NCBI GenBank assembly: GCA_018268075.1 | Contig: JAFDXH010000061.1 | Span: 1 to 43,237 of the forward strand | Direction of reading: 5' to 3' | Source: Bacteroidota bacterium | GTDB lineage: Bacteria; Bacteroidota; Bacteroidia; Chitinophagales; Chitinophagaceae | DNA length: 43,237 bases | Shown: piece after piece, positions 1 through 7,908 of the stretch | Layout of the letters: every line of letters begins with the position of its first letter | Position numbering within the stretch: position 1 is the first letter of the stretch | Notes under the pieces: model-generated | The model's input: only the letters and a program-made list of their open reading frames with translations | What the model was told of the DNA's origin: nothing | The model's database searches: none | Program-made: the position numbers and the translations under genes

Positions 1-1
1 A

Positions 2-349
2 CGGGTTTTGTATTTCATGTGCTATGCCTGCGGTGAGCTCGCCAAGCGAAGCCATTTTTTCGGATTGGATGAGTTGTTGCTGAGTCGCTTTTAATTCTTC
101 CAATGATTTATGCAAGGCATCATTGGATTCTTCTATCGCTTTTCTTTTGAGTTCCAGCTCTTGAATGGTTTCCTCAAGCAAAATGGCGGTGGTGCGTTTT
201 ACTTTTTCAGTTCTGTCGAGTTTGAAAGCGGTTATCTCTAATTCTTTATCGGCATCCTTTATTGATTTTGCAATAGCTTCCTTCTGTTCTGCAGATAAAC
301 TTTCATCCTGCTGCATAATAGTTAATATATTTTGTAAATGCTGGTTCAT
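2..349 (-). CDS. Soluble sensor histidine kinase, N-terminal part (cut by window edge)
   Basis: Translating the minus strand from ATG 349-347 gives 116 codons open to the left edge. There is no signal peptide or membrane segment. Residues about 35-100 are rich in Glu, Lys, Leu and Gln and look like a coiled coil. They lead into a HisKA phosphoacceptor box, EKMASLGELTAGIAHEIQNP, with the phosphorylatable His at residue 111. The dimerisation helix remainder and the ATPase domain lie outside the window. The start overlaps the stop of the BRO-N gene in an ATGA arrangement, so the two are probably translationally coupled, and that gene follows FIST1 by only 4 bases. I infer a cytoplasmic kinase that receives its input from partner proteins such as FIST1 rather than from a sensor domain of its own. 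The family call is firm; the pathway is unknown. Confidence 0.88.
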   Translation of the reverse strand, partial: MNQHLQNILTIMQQDESLSAEQKEAIAKSIKDADKELEITAFKLDRTEKVKRTTAILLEETIQELELKRKAIEESNDALHKSLEELKATQQQLIQSEKMASLGELTAGIAHEIQNP

Positions 350-1200
350 TTATTTTTCTTTTTGCCCGACTGTAAAGTAATCCGGTTATTGTTTTTTTTA
401 TCCTGGTCTGTTAAATAGTTTTGAGATGTTACCACTTTTTTGCCGGTCTTCATTTCAAGTTCTTTCCGTGCATTGCCTGCTACTGCGCCACCTTGTTTGG
501 AAGCTTTTTTATTTTCAGTAAATCCTTTGGGCTTTCTTGTTTTTACAATGGCAGTTGTAGAGGCCTCACCCAGCATTGAAAAAATTAATTCCAAATCAGT
601 CATGTGATCCCAAAGATTTTGATTTTTCAATCCTTTTACTTTCTTGTATTGCGCCGGGGCTAAACCAAATGTAGCTTTTGAAATTTCAGCTGTGAGTATA
701 GCATATTCCTTTTGTTGTTTTGCGCCACCATTTTTCCATTCTTCTGTCAATTCTTCCCGAATAGCAATGCTACGCATCCTTTTTTCTATCCAGTCTTCCG
801 GGTAGCCTTTTGATTTATAAAGTTCCCTTGTTCTTTGTGCAGCCAGTTCAGGGTTTTCAATTTCATCCAGCCTATCGCTGCCAACTTGCGCCAGCCAAAG
901 TTTGAATGGTTCTGCTTTGGGCGATGGAATGGATTGAATGATACGAAGAAGCCCCTGTGCATTGGCGCATCCCATTTTCTGTTTGCCTCCTGAAGTATCC
1001 ACTATAAGGGTGGGTACAAATTGTACCCACCCTTCGGCAAGCGTTTTATCCCTTTGTCTCATACGTTTTACGTATTGTTTGGGGTCATTACTATCTGTAA
1101 GGACCGCTACGACATCTTCTACTACAAAATACCATTTCTGTTCTTCTTCATTCCACACAGAACGGATTTGTTTGGACTCAAATAATTTTATATTGCTCAT
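346..1200 (-). CDS. BRO-N domain / DinD-like protein
   Basis: This 284-residue protein has a BRO-N-like N-terminus (about residues 1-110: aromatic-rich start, WYFVVEDVVAVL, then a basic YVKRMRQRDK stretch). This domain is known in phage antirepressors and baculovirus BRO proteins and binds DNA. The C-terminal half, with EDWIEKRMRSIAIREELTEE and a late AGNARKELE segment, resembles chromosomal Bacteroidota proteins annotated as BRO family or DNA-damage-inducible protein D. It starts 4 bases after the FIST1 stop and its TGA overlaps the ATG of the histidine kinase, so it sits inside a tight signalling operon. No phage genes are nearby. I infer a DNA-binding or regulatory role linked to the kinase. 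The domain call is good; the function is not known. Confidence 0.82.
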   Translation of the reverse strand: MSNIKLFESKQIRSVWNEEEQKWYFVVEDVVAVLTDSNDPKQYVKRMRQRDKTLAEGWVQFVPTLIVDTSGGKQKMGCANAQGLLRIIQSIPSPKAEPFKLWLAQVGSDRLDEIENPELAAQRTRELYKSKGYPEDWIEKRMRSIAIREELTEEWKNGGAKQQKEYAILTAEISKATFGLAPAQYKKVKGLKNQNLWDHMTDLELIFSMLGEASTTAIVKTRKPKGFTENKKASKQGGAVAGNARKELEMKTGKKVVTSQNYLTDQDKKNNNRITLQSGKKKNK

Positions 1201-1204
1201 ATTT

Positions 1205-2344
1205 TTATTTTTCTTTTAATGCAATGCAACAGGTTGTTAGATTATGCATCTCCAGATTTCCACCTGTAGCTCTTCCAAGTTCTGCATTGCTGAACATTCC
1301 TGCCATCGGTACATTCCATACATTTTTTATTCCTTCCAATTCTTTGCTCATCAACGGCCCTAAAGAAAGTATTCTTCCGGCGCAACTGAAAACTACCAGA
1401 GCATCGGCTTCCGGCATTTCTGTGACTTTTAAATTCTCTACACCGTTCACCACTTTTTCCATCACATCAAAATCCGGCGGTAAAGAAAAACGGACTTTTG
1501 AGCCTTGCGGCACAGCGCCACTAGTGTAAAAAGACCGGTCGCTCCAGTCTACTACCAAGCCGGGACGCATTACTGGATCTCCCTTTTCCCGCTGCAATTG
1601 CAAAGGAAAGTTGGCTGCAATTTCTATCAACAAATTATTGTTTTCCTTGTTTACATTTTCAAGTCCACCATACTTTGCAGTAATATCCAACACAGGGATG
1701 TGATCAACAGTATAAACATGGTTACCCTCACTTTTTGTAACCACTTTTTCTGTACCTACCGGCTTCCATCCACAAGTAGCTACTCCTTTTATTTGCACTT
1801 TTGATTCATCTATTGCAATGCATGTCATGGCATGGCCACTGTCTTTTCCGTTGGTAAATACAAATGTTTCAGAAAAGGAATAATCGTCTCCTGCAGCGCC
1901 GCCAAATGCATTCACACCAGCGCCGGCCACTTCTTCAATGCCCCGCAATATTTCCTCGCCATCTGCAGCAGCATCACTTATGCCGATTAAAAATGCAGGT
2001 AAAGAAAATGTTTGTTTTGCTTTTTCAGCAATTCCTTTTGCGATTTCGCGGTAATTATTCCCTGCATATTCCTCAAAATAAATTTGAAAATAATCTCGGT
2101 TCATATCCAGCAGAAGAATTGCCGCAGAGCCTTTTTCTGTTTCTTCGTCAATAAACTCACCATTGGTAGTGCAGCCGAAAACGCTTATTCCTGCAGCATC
2201 TAATACATCCGAGATGGCTGATCTGTCCAGGCTTTTGGAAATGAAACAAATGGCTAAAGTTGGTTGATAGCCGTCTGCCATGCTTTGCACCAAGGCAGAT
2301 TTTATTTCTTCTGTTGATTTTCCTTTGATTGATTTTGCTTTCAT
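1205..2344 (-). CDS. FIST N/C-domain sensor protein (FIST1)
   Basis: This 379-residue soluble protein has the FIST_N domain (roughly residues 30-220) followed by FIST_C (roughly 225-365). FIST is a predicted small-ligand-binding sensory module found fused to or beside kinases, chemoreceptors and cyclases. Visible signatures shared with the three paralogues here are the N-terminal KSIKGKSTEEI, FGCTTNGEFID near residue 57, AILLLDMN, a VVTKSEGN block, PPDFDVMEKVV, FSCAGRILSLGP and the C-terminal PMAGMFSNAELG and CCIALKEK. It has no membrane segment. It is the first gene of a tight FIST1, BRO-N, histidine-kinase operon, so it is a likely input module for that kinase. Upstream lies REP cluster A. 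The ligand cannot be told from sequence; amino acids have been proposed for the family. Confidence 0.92.
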   Translation of the reverse strand: MKAKSIKGKSTEEIKSALVQSMADGYQPTLAICFISKSLDRSAISDVLDAAGISVFGCTTNGEFIDEETEKGSAAILLLDMNRDYFQIYFEEYAGNNYREIAKGIAEKAKQTFSLPAFLIGISDAAADGEEILRGIEEVAGAGVNAFGGAAGDDYSFSETFVFTNGKDSGHAMTCIAIDESKVQIKGVATCGWKPVGTEKVVTKSEGNHVYTVDHIPVLDITAKYGGLENVNKENNNLLIEIAANFPLQLQREKGDPVMRPGLVVDWSDRSFYTSGAVPQGSKVRFSLPPDFDVMEKVVNGVENLKVTEMPEADALVVFSCAGRILSLGPLMSKELEGIKNVWNVPMAGMFSNAELGRATGGNLEMHNLTTCCIALKEK

Positions 2345-2795
2345 TGTTTATTGCTGATTTTAAAAATATTTAGATATAAAATTCAATTGTTTTCTGAAAT
2401 AATCTTTTTTGGTTTTTAATTAATTATTTGGCTAAAGCCAATTAAAATTTTATTTTTTTTTATTCCACAGGCTGAAGCCTGTGGCAATTCAAGCCTGTGG
2501 CAATTCAATTCAATTCAAAAATTCTCTTCTGCATTCATAGTTCCATCCTTTTAATCACGATAGAGCCTATTGCAATTCAAAGTTCTCTTAGAATTTCAAA
2601 TTGAATATTTGGCTAAAGCCAATTAAAATTTTATTTTTTTTTATTCCACAGGCTGAAGCCTGTGGCAATTCATTTTAATTTCCTCTTGCTTTTTAATTTC
2701 CTCCAGCTGAATTCCCTCCAGCTGAATTCCCTCCAGCTTTAGCTGGAGGCTAACAAAAATTAATTCTCTTTCGGGCTTTAGCCAAAATATTCCCT
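2345..2795. repeat. REP cluster A between RAYT1 and FIST1
   Basis: This 451-base non-coding stretch consists largely of palindromes. Two similar blocks each hold TTGGCTAAAGCCAA (2428-2441 and 2609-2622), an A/T spacer, and CCACAGGCTGAAGCCTGTGG (2465-2484 and 2646-2665) followed by CAATTC. Next comes a ladder of CCTCCAGCTGAATTC-like direct repeats (about 2700-2729) that ends in the perfect hairpin CCTCCAGCTTTAGCTGGAGG (2730-2749). The block closes with the inverted end GGCTTTAGCCAAAATATT (about 2774-2791), directly against the RAYT1 stop. RAYT proteins are known to act on REP palindromes, so I read this as their target cluster. No promoter for FIST1 could be recognised in it. Confidence 0.85.
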
Positions 2796-3236
2796 CTACC
2801 TATCTTTAAATTTTTCAAATCCAAATTTCTCTATGAACTCATCATACTCTTGCTGAAATGTTTTTTTCTTGTGATGCTCTTCCTGATTCTTTATGTAATT
2901 TCTCACATTGTTCACTCCAGATTCTGAAACAGACACTGCAAAATACTCGTCCTGCCATTCTAATTTTTCTTTGATGAAATCTTGCTTATTAAACCAAAAC
3001 GCAGATTCTCCTTTTATGAGTTGCATCACTTTACTCATTGTCTGTTCTACGCCCAATGAAACCAGGCAATGGCAATGCTCCTGATGGCCATTTACAAAAT
3101 CAATAAATATGCCCTTTGCTTTTGCATTCTCCCTGATATGTTGCCACATAGCTTCCCTTATTTCCTTTGTTTTTAAATATGGGACCCTGTTCTTTGTACT
3201 CCACACAAAATGAATATAGACACTGATAAATGGCAT
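2796..3236 (-). CDS. REP-associated tyrosine transposase, IS200-like Y1 family (RAYT1)
   Basis: This 146-residue protein is the size of a single-domain Y1 HUH transposase. It opens with the typical beta strand (YIHFVWSTKNR). The HUH metal-binding motif is H54-C55-H56 and the candidate nucleophile is Y114 in RNYIKNQEEHHKK. The charged tail EEHHKKKTFQQEYDEFIEKF is typical of the family. It has no IS200 left/right-end architecture that I can see. Instead its 3' end abuts REP cluster A, the usual layout of domesticated RAYT genes. A broken paralogue lies at 7909-8402 and a more distant relative at 34021-34482. The catalytic residues are intact, so it may be active. I infer that it nicks and moves or copies the GGCTAAAGCC-type palindromes. 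Confidence 0.9.
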   Translation of the reverse strand: MPFISVYIHFVWSTKNRVPYLKTKEIREAMWQHIRENAKAKGIFIDFVNGHQEHCHCLVSLGVEQTMSKVMQLIKGESAFWFNKQDFIKEKLEWQDEYFAVSVSESGVNNVRNYIKNQEEHHKKKTFQQEYDEFIEKFGFEKFKDR

Positions 3237-3284
3237 AACTTTTTTTATTTAATGGTTAATGAGTTTCTCTATTATTCATCATTT

Positions 3285-4853
3285 TTAATTATTACTTCTT
3301 TGAAGATTCAGATCCTGGAAATCAAAACTGAAATCAATATCTGGTGAAATGCCTTTCATCTTAATACTTTGCGCTTTGCCATTTTCATCTAAGCTGAACA
3401 TCGCAAATGCATCAGCAGGCATATCCTGGTATTCCCATTTGATTGCAAATGTGTTGGCTTTATAGAATGACATTGGCCCATTTAGCTTTGGCGAACGAAA
3501 AGCCCTGAACCATAACTGATCTCCTTTTAAGGACACTTCTATTTTTCCAAACCATGGATCTTCATATATGCCTGTGTAATCCGAAGCGTTTATTTTTATT
3601 TTTTTATTTTGTTCAACGGTTTGCCAAACTTTTGTTGTTACTGAATCCCGTGCATTTTCACGGTCTTTAAATAGCTTACTATATTTTTCTACATAATGAA
3701 AATCATCTAATCCCCAATAGCTATCAAGGATTGTTTGCCTAAGCGCTGAGAAGAGAGCGCCACCACCATCTTCTGTATTGGTGAGGATAACAATACCCAA
3801 ATTTAAATCCGGAACAAGTGTTACACTGGTGAGCATGCCCGGCAAGCCGCCCGTATGTGATACCACAAGATTACCTTTTGAATCTGCTATACCCCAACCG
3901 AGGCCATAGCCTGCAAAATGTTGGTTGTATCTTGGGTTGGAATTTGCATTCATCACTGTATGCATCGTCCACATCTCTTTCTGTCTGGCTGCTGAAAAAA
4001 GCTGCTGACTTAAATTTTGGCCATATTTCCCTTTGTTTAATTGAGTAATCATCCATTTGCTCATGTCATCTACATTGGATACAATACCACCGGCAGCGCC
4101 ATTAATATTTTCTTTAAAAAATCCTATGTTTCTTATTTTTCCGGTACTGGTGGAATGGGGTGTTGCCATGTTCGTTTTATCTTTCATAGCATCCAGCGAT
4201 GAGAAAGAGTTGGTCATTTGCAAAGGATCTAAAATTCTGGTTTGTATAAATTTTTCCCAGGTCATTCCGCTTACTCTGGCTATCAGTTCCCCGGCCACCA
4301 TATAAAGCTGATTGTCGTAATCCCATTTGGTACGAAAGGCTGAAACGGGTTTAAAATGTTGAGCAAAAGTGAGCTTGTCTTTAATGGTAAAATCAGTACC
4401 ATCGGGGAAATCCATCAAATCACCTGCTCCCAAACCCAAGCCACTCCTGTGACACAGAAGATCTTCAATGATGAAATTTTCGGTAACATAATCATTGTAC
4501 ATTTTAAACTCAGGTAAATAATCCCGTACTTTATCCGTCCAGGAAATTTTCTTTTCATCCACTAAAATGGATAATGCTGCGGTAGTAAATGCTTTACTGT
4601 TTGAAGCTATTTGAAAATTAGTATGTACATCTACGGGTGAGTGGGTTGCAATGGATTTTACACCAAATCCTTTTTCATAAATAACAGCACCATCTTTTAC
4701 AATGGCAATGGCTATACCGGCAACATTAAATTCTTTCAGTGCTTTTTTCGCCAATGAATCTATACCGGTAGAAGTAATCTGTGCCTGAACTGAAGAAGCT
4801 GTAATAGAAAAAAGAAGTAGCAGGCTAATTATGACTTGATTTGTTTTTTTCAT
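3285..4853 (-). CDS. Secreted serine hydrolase, class C beta-lactamase-like, with DUF3471-type C-terminus
   Basis: This 522-residue protein begins with a signal peptide (hydrophobic core about 7-20, cleavage near VQAQ). The penicillin-binding/beta-lactamase fold is marked by S84-x-x-K87 (SNSK), Y179-x-N181 (YDN) and H333-T-G (SHTGGLPG). The final ~100 residues, with YTGIYEDPWFGKIEV, resemble the C-terminal beta domain often annotated DUF3471. Family members are D-aminopeptidases, DD-peptidases, esterases or unassigned hydrolases; a true beta-lactamase is less likely. The gene starts 40 bases after the FIST2 stop and is probably co-transcribed with it, an unusual pairing of a cytosolic sensor with an exported hydrolase. 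The catalytic triad is complete. The substrate is unknown. Confidence 0.88.
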   Translation of the reverse strand: MKKTNQVIISLLLLFSITASSVQAQITSTGIDSLAKKALKEFNVAGIAIAIVKDGAVIYEKGFGVKSIATHSPVDVHTNFQIASNSKAFTTAALSILVDEKKISWTDKVRDYLPEFKMYNDYVTENFIIEDLLCHRSGLGLGAGDLMDFPDGTDFTIKDKLTFAQHFKPVSAFRTKWDYDNQLYMVAGELIARVSGMTWEKFIQTRILDPLQMTNSFSSLDAMKDKTNMATPHSTSTGKIRNIGFFKENINGAAGGIVSNVDDMSKWMITQLNKGKYGQNLSQQLFSAARQKEMWTMHTVMNANSNPRYNQHFAGYGLGWGIADSKGNLVVSHTGGLPGMLTSVTLVPDLNLGIVILTNTEDGGGALFSALRQTILDSYWGLDDFHYVEKYSKLFKDRENARDSVTTKVWQTVEQNKKIKINASDYTGIYEDPWFGKIEVSLKGDQLWFRAFRSPKLNGPMSFYKANTFAIKWEYQDMPADAFAMFSLDENGKAQSIKMKGISPDIDFSFDFQDLNLQRSNN

Positions 4854-4893
4854 TTTTAGTTTTATTAATGGTTAATGGTTCTTCATTTACAAT

Positions 4894-6069
4894 TCACAAT
4901 TCTTTCAGCGCTACTACGCAACATGCATTATTATGATACTCATTTTTTCCTGCCCGTATTGCCGACAGCGATTTTCCATATTCTCCATAAGTAAAAAAGC
5001 CCGCCATGGGCGCATTCCAAATGTTTTGTACCTGCTCTATCTCCTCTTTTATTACCATACCAAATGATAAATGCCTGCTTACACAGGAAAACATTATCAA
5101 GGCATCAGCTTGCTGTTGTGCATCGCCTTTAATGGTTTTACAGTCGGCAACTACTTTGTCGATGGAATCAAAGTCGGGTGGCATTGAGAATTTTATTTTC
5201 GAACCCTGCGGCACATTGCCTGAAAAAATAAGAGACCTGTCCTTGCTATTGGCAAACATGGCTGTACGAATAACAGGCTCAGCATTTTCCCTTTCTAATT
5301 GTACCGGATAATACCATGAGCTAAGAAATGTTACAATTTCTTTGTTGTCATCCTGCTTTATCTCTACACCAAGGTAATTCATTAGAATATCCAGTGCCGG
5401 CTTATCATCCACCGTAAATACAATATTGCCTTCGCTTTTTGTAACTGTTTTGGTGGTGCCTATAGCTTTCCATCCGCAAGTAGCAACACCTCTTACATCA
5501 ATTTTATCTTCATCAATAATAAGTGCTACCAGTGCATTGTGCCTGCTTTTTCCATTGGTAAAAACAAAAGTCTCTTCCAATGCCAGGTCATCACCCGCCT
5601 TACCTCCGAAAATGGTAACTTCTTTATCTTCTGATGAAGCAAGTGATTCAAATCCTTTTGTAATGCCTTCAACAATATCTTCACCGTCTAAAGCCACACC
5701 ACCGCTGGCAATGACAAGTGCCGGTTTATCAAAAGTTTCTTTTCCTGTAATTCCTAATACTTTGGCATCTTCAAATGCAGTCTCCCTGGTGGTTTCAATA
5801 AATTCAATTTTAAAATAACCAGGATTCATATCGAGCAATAAAATAACAATGCTGCCTTCCTCAATGTCACCATCAATAAATTCGCCTGCAGTGGTAGCGC
5901 CAAATATCTGAATCTCTTTTTCTGCCAATAATCTGCAAATAGCTTCTCTATCCTGTTTTACAGAAATGAAAACAATGGCCAGAGTTGGAATGAATGTATC
6001 GGCAATGCTTTGTTCCAAAGCAGATCTTATTTCTTCTGTTGTTTTTCCTTTGATAGATTTTGACTTCAT
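4894..6069 (-). CDS. FIST N/C-domain sensor protein (FIST2)
   Basis: This 391-residue paralogue of FIST1 is a few residues longer, with an extra stretch near the middle of FIST_N (SLASSEDKEVTIFGGKAGDD). It keeps the full set of shared signatures: KSIKGKTTEEI, FGATTAGEFIDGD, ILLLDMNPGYF, TVTKSEGN, PPDFDSIDKVV, FSCVSRHLSFG, PMAGFFTYGEYG and C-terminal CCVVALKEL. It is soluble, with no signal or membrane segment. It is followed after 40 bases by the serine hydrolase and preceded by REP cluster B, which separates it from FIST3. It looks closest to FIST4 in the N-terminal third (both have VKQDR/IKQDR and GATT/GATS), so the four genes arose by repeated duplication of unequal age. Confidence 0.92.
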   Translation of the reverse strand: MKSKSIKGKTTEEIRSALEQSIADTFIPTLAIVFISVKQDREAICRLLAEKEIQIFGATTAGEFIDGDIEEGSIVILLLDMNPGYFKIEFIETTRETAFEDAKVLGITGKETFDKPALVIASGGVALDGEDIVEGITKGFESLASSEDKEVTIFGGKAGDDLALEETFVFTNGKSRHNALVALIIDEDKIDVRGVATCGWKAIGTTKTVTKSEGNIVFTVDDKPALDILMNYLGVEIKQDDNKEIVTFLSSWYYPVQLERENAEPVIRTAMFANSKDRSLIFSGNVPQGSKIKFSMPPDFDSIDKVVADCKTIKGDAQQQADALIMFSCVSRHLSFGMVIKEEIEQVQNIWNAPMAGFFTYGEYGKSLSAIRAGKNEYHNNACCVVALKEL

Positions 6070-6366
6070 TGTCTATTTTAAGTTTTAAAAATTTTATTTT
6101 TCTTAAATCAAATTGACTTTTTGGCTAAAGCCAATTAAAATTCAACTTTTTTTATTCCACAGGCTGAAGCCTGTGGCAATTCAATTCAAAACTCTCTTTT
6201 ACATTTTTATTTCCTCCTTTAATCAGGCTAAAGCCTGTGGCTATTCAATTCCAAAATTCTCTTCCAAATTTCCCCAACATCCATTTAATCTGGCTAAAGC
6301 CAATTAAAATTCAACTTTTTTTATTCCACTAAAGCCTGTGGCAATTCAAGCCTGTACTTTCTTCAT
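6070..6366. repeat. REP cluster B between FIST3 and FIST2
   Basis: This gap holds TTGGCTAAAGCCAA (about 6120-6133), CCACAGGCTGAAGCCTGTGG (about 6157-6176), a CAGGCTAAAGCCTGTGGC variant (about 6224-6241), another TGGCTAAAGCCAA (about 6292-6304), and a damaged copy CCACTAAAGCCTGTGG near 6326-6342. Unlike clusters A, C and D it has no CCTCC hairpin ladder and no RAYT next to it. It looks like a partial or eroded cluster. No gene and no promoter were recognised in it. Confidence 0.8.
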
Positions 6367-7506
6367 TCACAATTCCTTCAACGCCACCCAGCTCACCGTT
6401 GTACCATGACATTCACATTGTCCCTCATCTAATTTTCCAAATTCGCCCAGTGAGAAAAAACCTACCATTGGTATATTCCATGTTGCTGCCATCCCCTCTA
6501 TTTCTGTAGAAATCATTGGTCCAAAGGAACCCAACCTTCCAATGCAGGAAAAAACAATCAACGCATCTGCATCAGGCATAAGTTTTTCTTTGATGGTTTG
6601 GGTGCTTTTCACAACCGTTTCAATTGCATCAAAATCCGGCGGCAATGAAAAACGGAAGCTTTCTCCTTCTTTTACCTGACCACCTACCATTATCGCCAGG
6701 TTGTCTGTGTTCCAAAAGAGCACAGGCCTCATCATAGGACTTCCGTTTGCACGACGGAATTGCAAAGGATAACCCAGGTCAGAAGGGATCAGTCCTTCTC
6801 TTTGTATATCTGAGTTTACCATTTCATCACCCAAAAATCTTTTGATCACATTCAATGCCGGTTCATTGTCAATAGTATAAATCCAGATACCTTCACTTTT
6901 TGTAACTATCTTATCGGTCCCCACAGGTTTCCAACCTGAGACAGCAAGTCCATTTATTGCAATTTTATCCTGGTCAATTACAAGAACCAGCAATCCACTT
7001 TTAGTTGATAGCTCGTTGGTGAATATAATTCCTGAAAAATCAGCTGGGTTACCGGCAACACCGCCCATGACATTAGCATCGTAGCCCGCTGCATCCGTTA
7101 ATCCCCGTACCATTTCTTCTCCCGACATGCTGAAGTCTATTGGTGAAATGATGAAACCGGGATTCGCAAATGAGTTCTTTCCTGTTTCCCCTGCCTTATG
7201 ACCTGCTTCATACGGAGAGGATTTTTCGTATTCGTTTAATACAATTTTGAAATGACTCGGATTCATATCCATTAGCAATACAACGATGTCATCTGATTCC
7301 ATTCCCTGATCTGAGAATTTTTGCGATGTGCTGATACCAAAAATTGCGATACTATTTGAGTCAAATAAAGATTGAAGTGCCTCTATATTTTCAATGTTGG
7401 TTAAAATAACAACAGCGAGGGTAGGGGTAAATCCTTCAGCCCTACATTTCGATAATGCTTGCTTTATTTCTGCTGGCGAATTTCCTTTGATAGATTTTGA
7501 ATTCAT
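6367..7506 (-). CDS. Divergent FIST N/C-domain protein (FIST3)
   Basis: This 379-residue FIST paralogue opens with KSIKGNSPAEI and ends in TTVSWVALKEL, and keeps VLLMDMNPSHF, IVTKSEG, PPDFDAIETVV, FSCIGRLGSFGP and PMVGFFSLGEFG. It differs at the best-conserved N-terminal motif: where the others have GxTT/SxGEFI, this one reads FGISTSQKFSD, so the Gly-Glu pair is gone. Several small-residue positions have also drifted. It is bounded by REP cluster B downstream and REP cluster C plus the dead RAYT upstream, so it is probably transcribed alone or with FIST2. I infer altered or lost ligand binding with the fold kept, since the reading frame is intact. Confidence 0.9.
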   Translation of the reverse strand: MNSKSIKGNSPAEIKQALSKCRAEGFTPTLAVVILTNIENIEALQSLFDSNSIAIFGISTSQKFSDQGMESDDIVVLLMDMNPSHFKIVLNEYEKSSPYEAGHKAGETGKNSFANPGFIISPIDFSMSGEEMVRGLTDAAGYDANVMGGVAGNPADFSGIIFTNELSTKSGLLVLVIDQDKIAINGLAVSGWKPVGTDKIVTKSEGIWIYTIDNEPALNVIKRFLGDEMVNSDIQREGLIPSDLGYPLQFRRANGSPMMRPVLFWNTDNLAIMVGGQVKEGESFRFSLPPDFDAIETVVKSTQTIKEKLMPDADALIVFSCIGRLGSFGPMISTEIEGMAATWNIPMVGFFSLGEFGKLDEGQCECHGTTVSWVALKEL

Positions 7507-7908
7507 AACTTCATTTTGTGTTTATGTATTTTTTATTTCAACTTTAGAAATAATATTTTGGCTAAAGCCAATTGAATTTTAATTTTTATTCCACAGGCTA
7601 AAGCCTGTGGCAATTCAATTCCAAAAATTCTCTTCAGCATTTATTGTCCTTTCATTAAATCAGGCTAAGGCCTGTGGCTATTCAATTCCAAAATCCTCTT
7701 CCAAATTTTCCCACCATCCATTTAATCTGGCTAAAGCCAATTAAAATTCCATTTTTTAATCCACAGGTTGAAGCCTGTGGCAATTCATTTTATTTCCTCC
7801 TGCTTTTGAATTTCCTCCTGCTGAATTGTCACCTGCTGAATTACCTCCTGCTTTAGCAGGGGGAAACTAAAATTCATTTTCTTGCTGGCTTTAGCCAAAA
7901 TATTTCCC
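7507..7908. repeat. REP cluster C (between dead RAYT and FIST3)
   Basis: This is the most complete cluster. It begins with ATATTTTGGCTAAAGCC (about 7553-7569) and ends with the inverted GGCTTTAGCCAAAATATTT (about 7887-7905), giving a module of about 350 bases with matching inverted ends. Inside are CCACAGGCTAAAGCCTGTGG (about 7591-7610), a CAGGCTAAGGCCTGTGGC variant, TCTGGCTAAAGCCAATT, CCACAGGTTGAAGCCTGTGG, a ladder of CCTCCTGCTGAATT-like repeats and the hairpin CCTCCTGCTTTAGCAGGGGG (7844-7863). The right end touches the stop of the dead RAYT, as in cluster A with RAYT1. Confidence 0.85.

Noticed and set aside
346-1200. Prophage marker because of the BRO-N domain
   Set aside because: No integrase, structural or lysis genes are near, and the gene is embedded in a signalling operon.
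3285-4853. Antibiotic-resistance beta-lactamase
   Set aside because: The SxxK, YxN and HTG motifs with a DUF3471-type tail are shared with many peptidases and esterases; nothing specific to beta-lactam resistance is visible.
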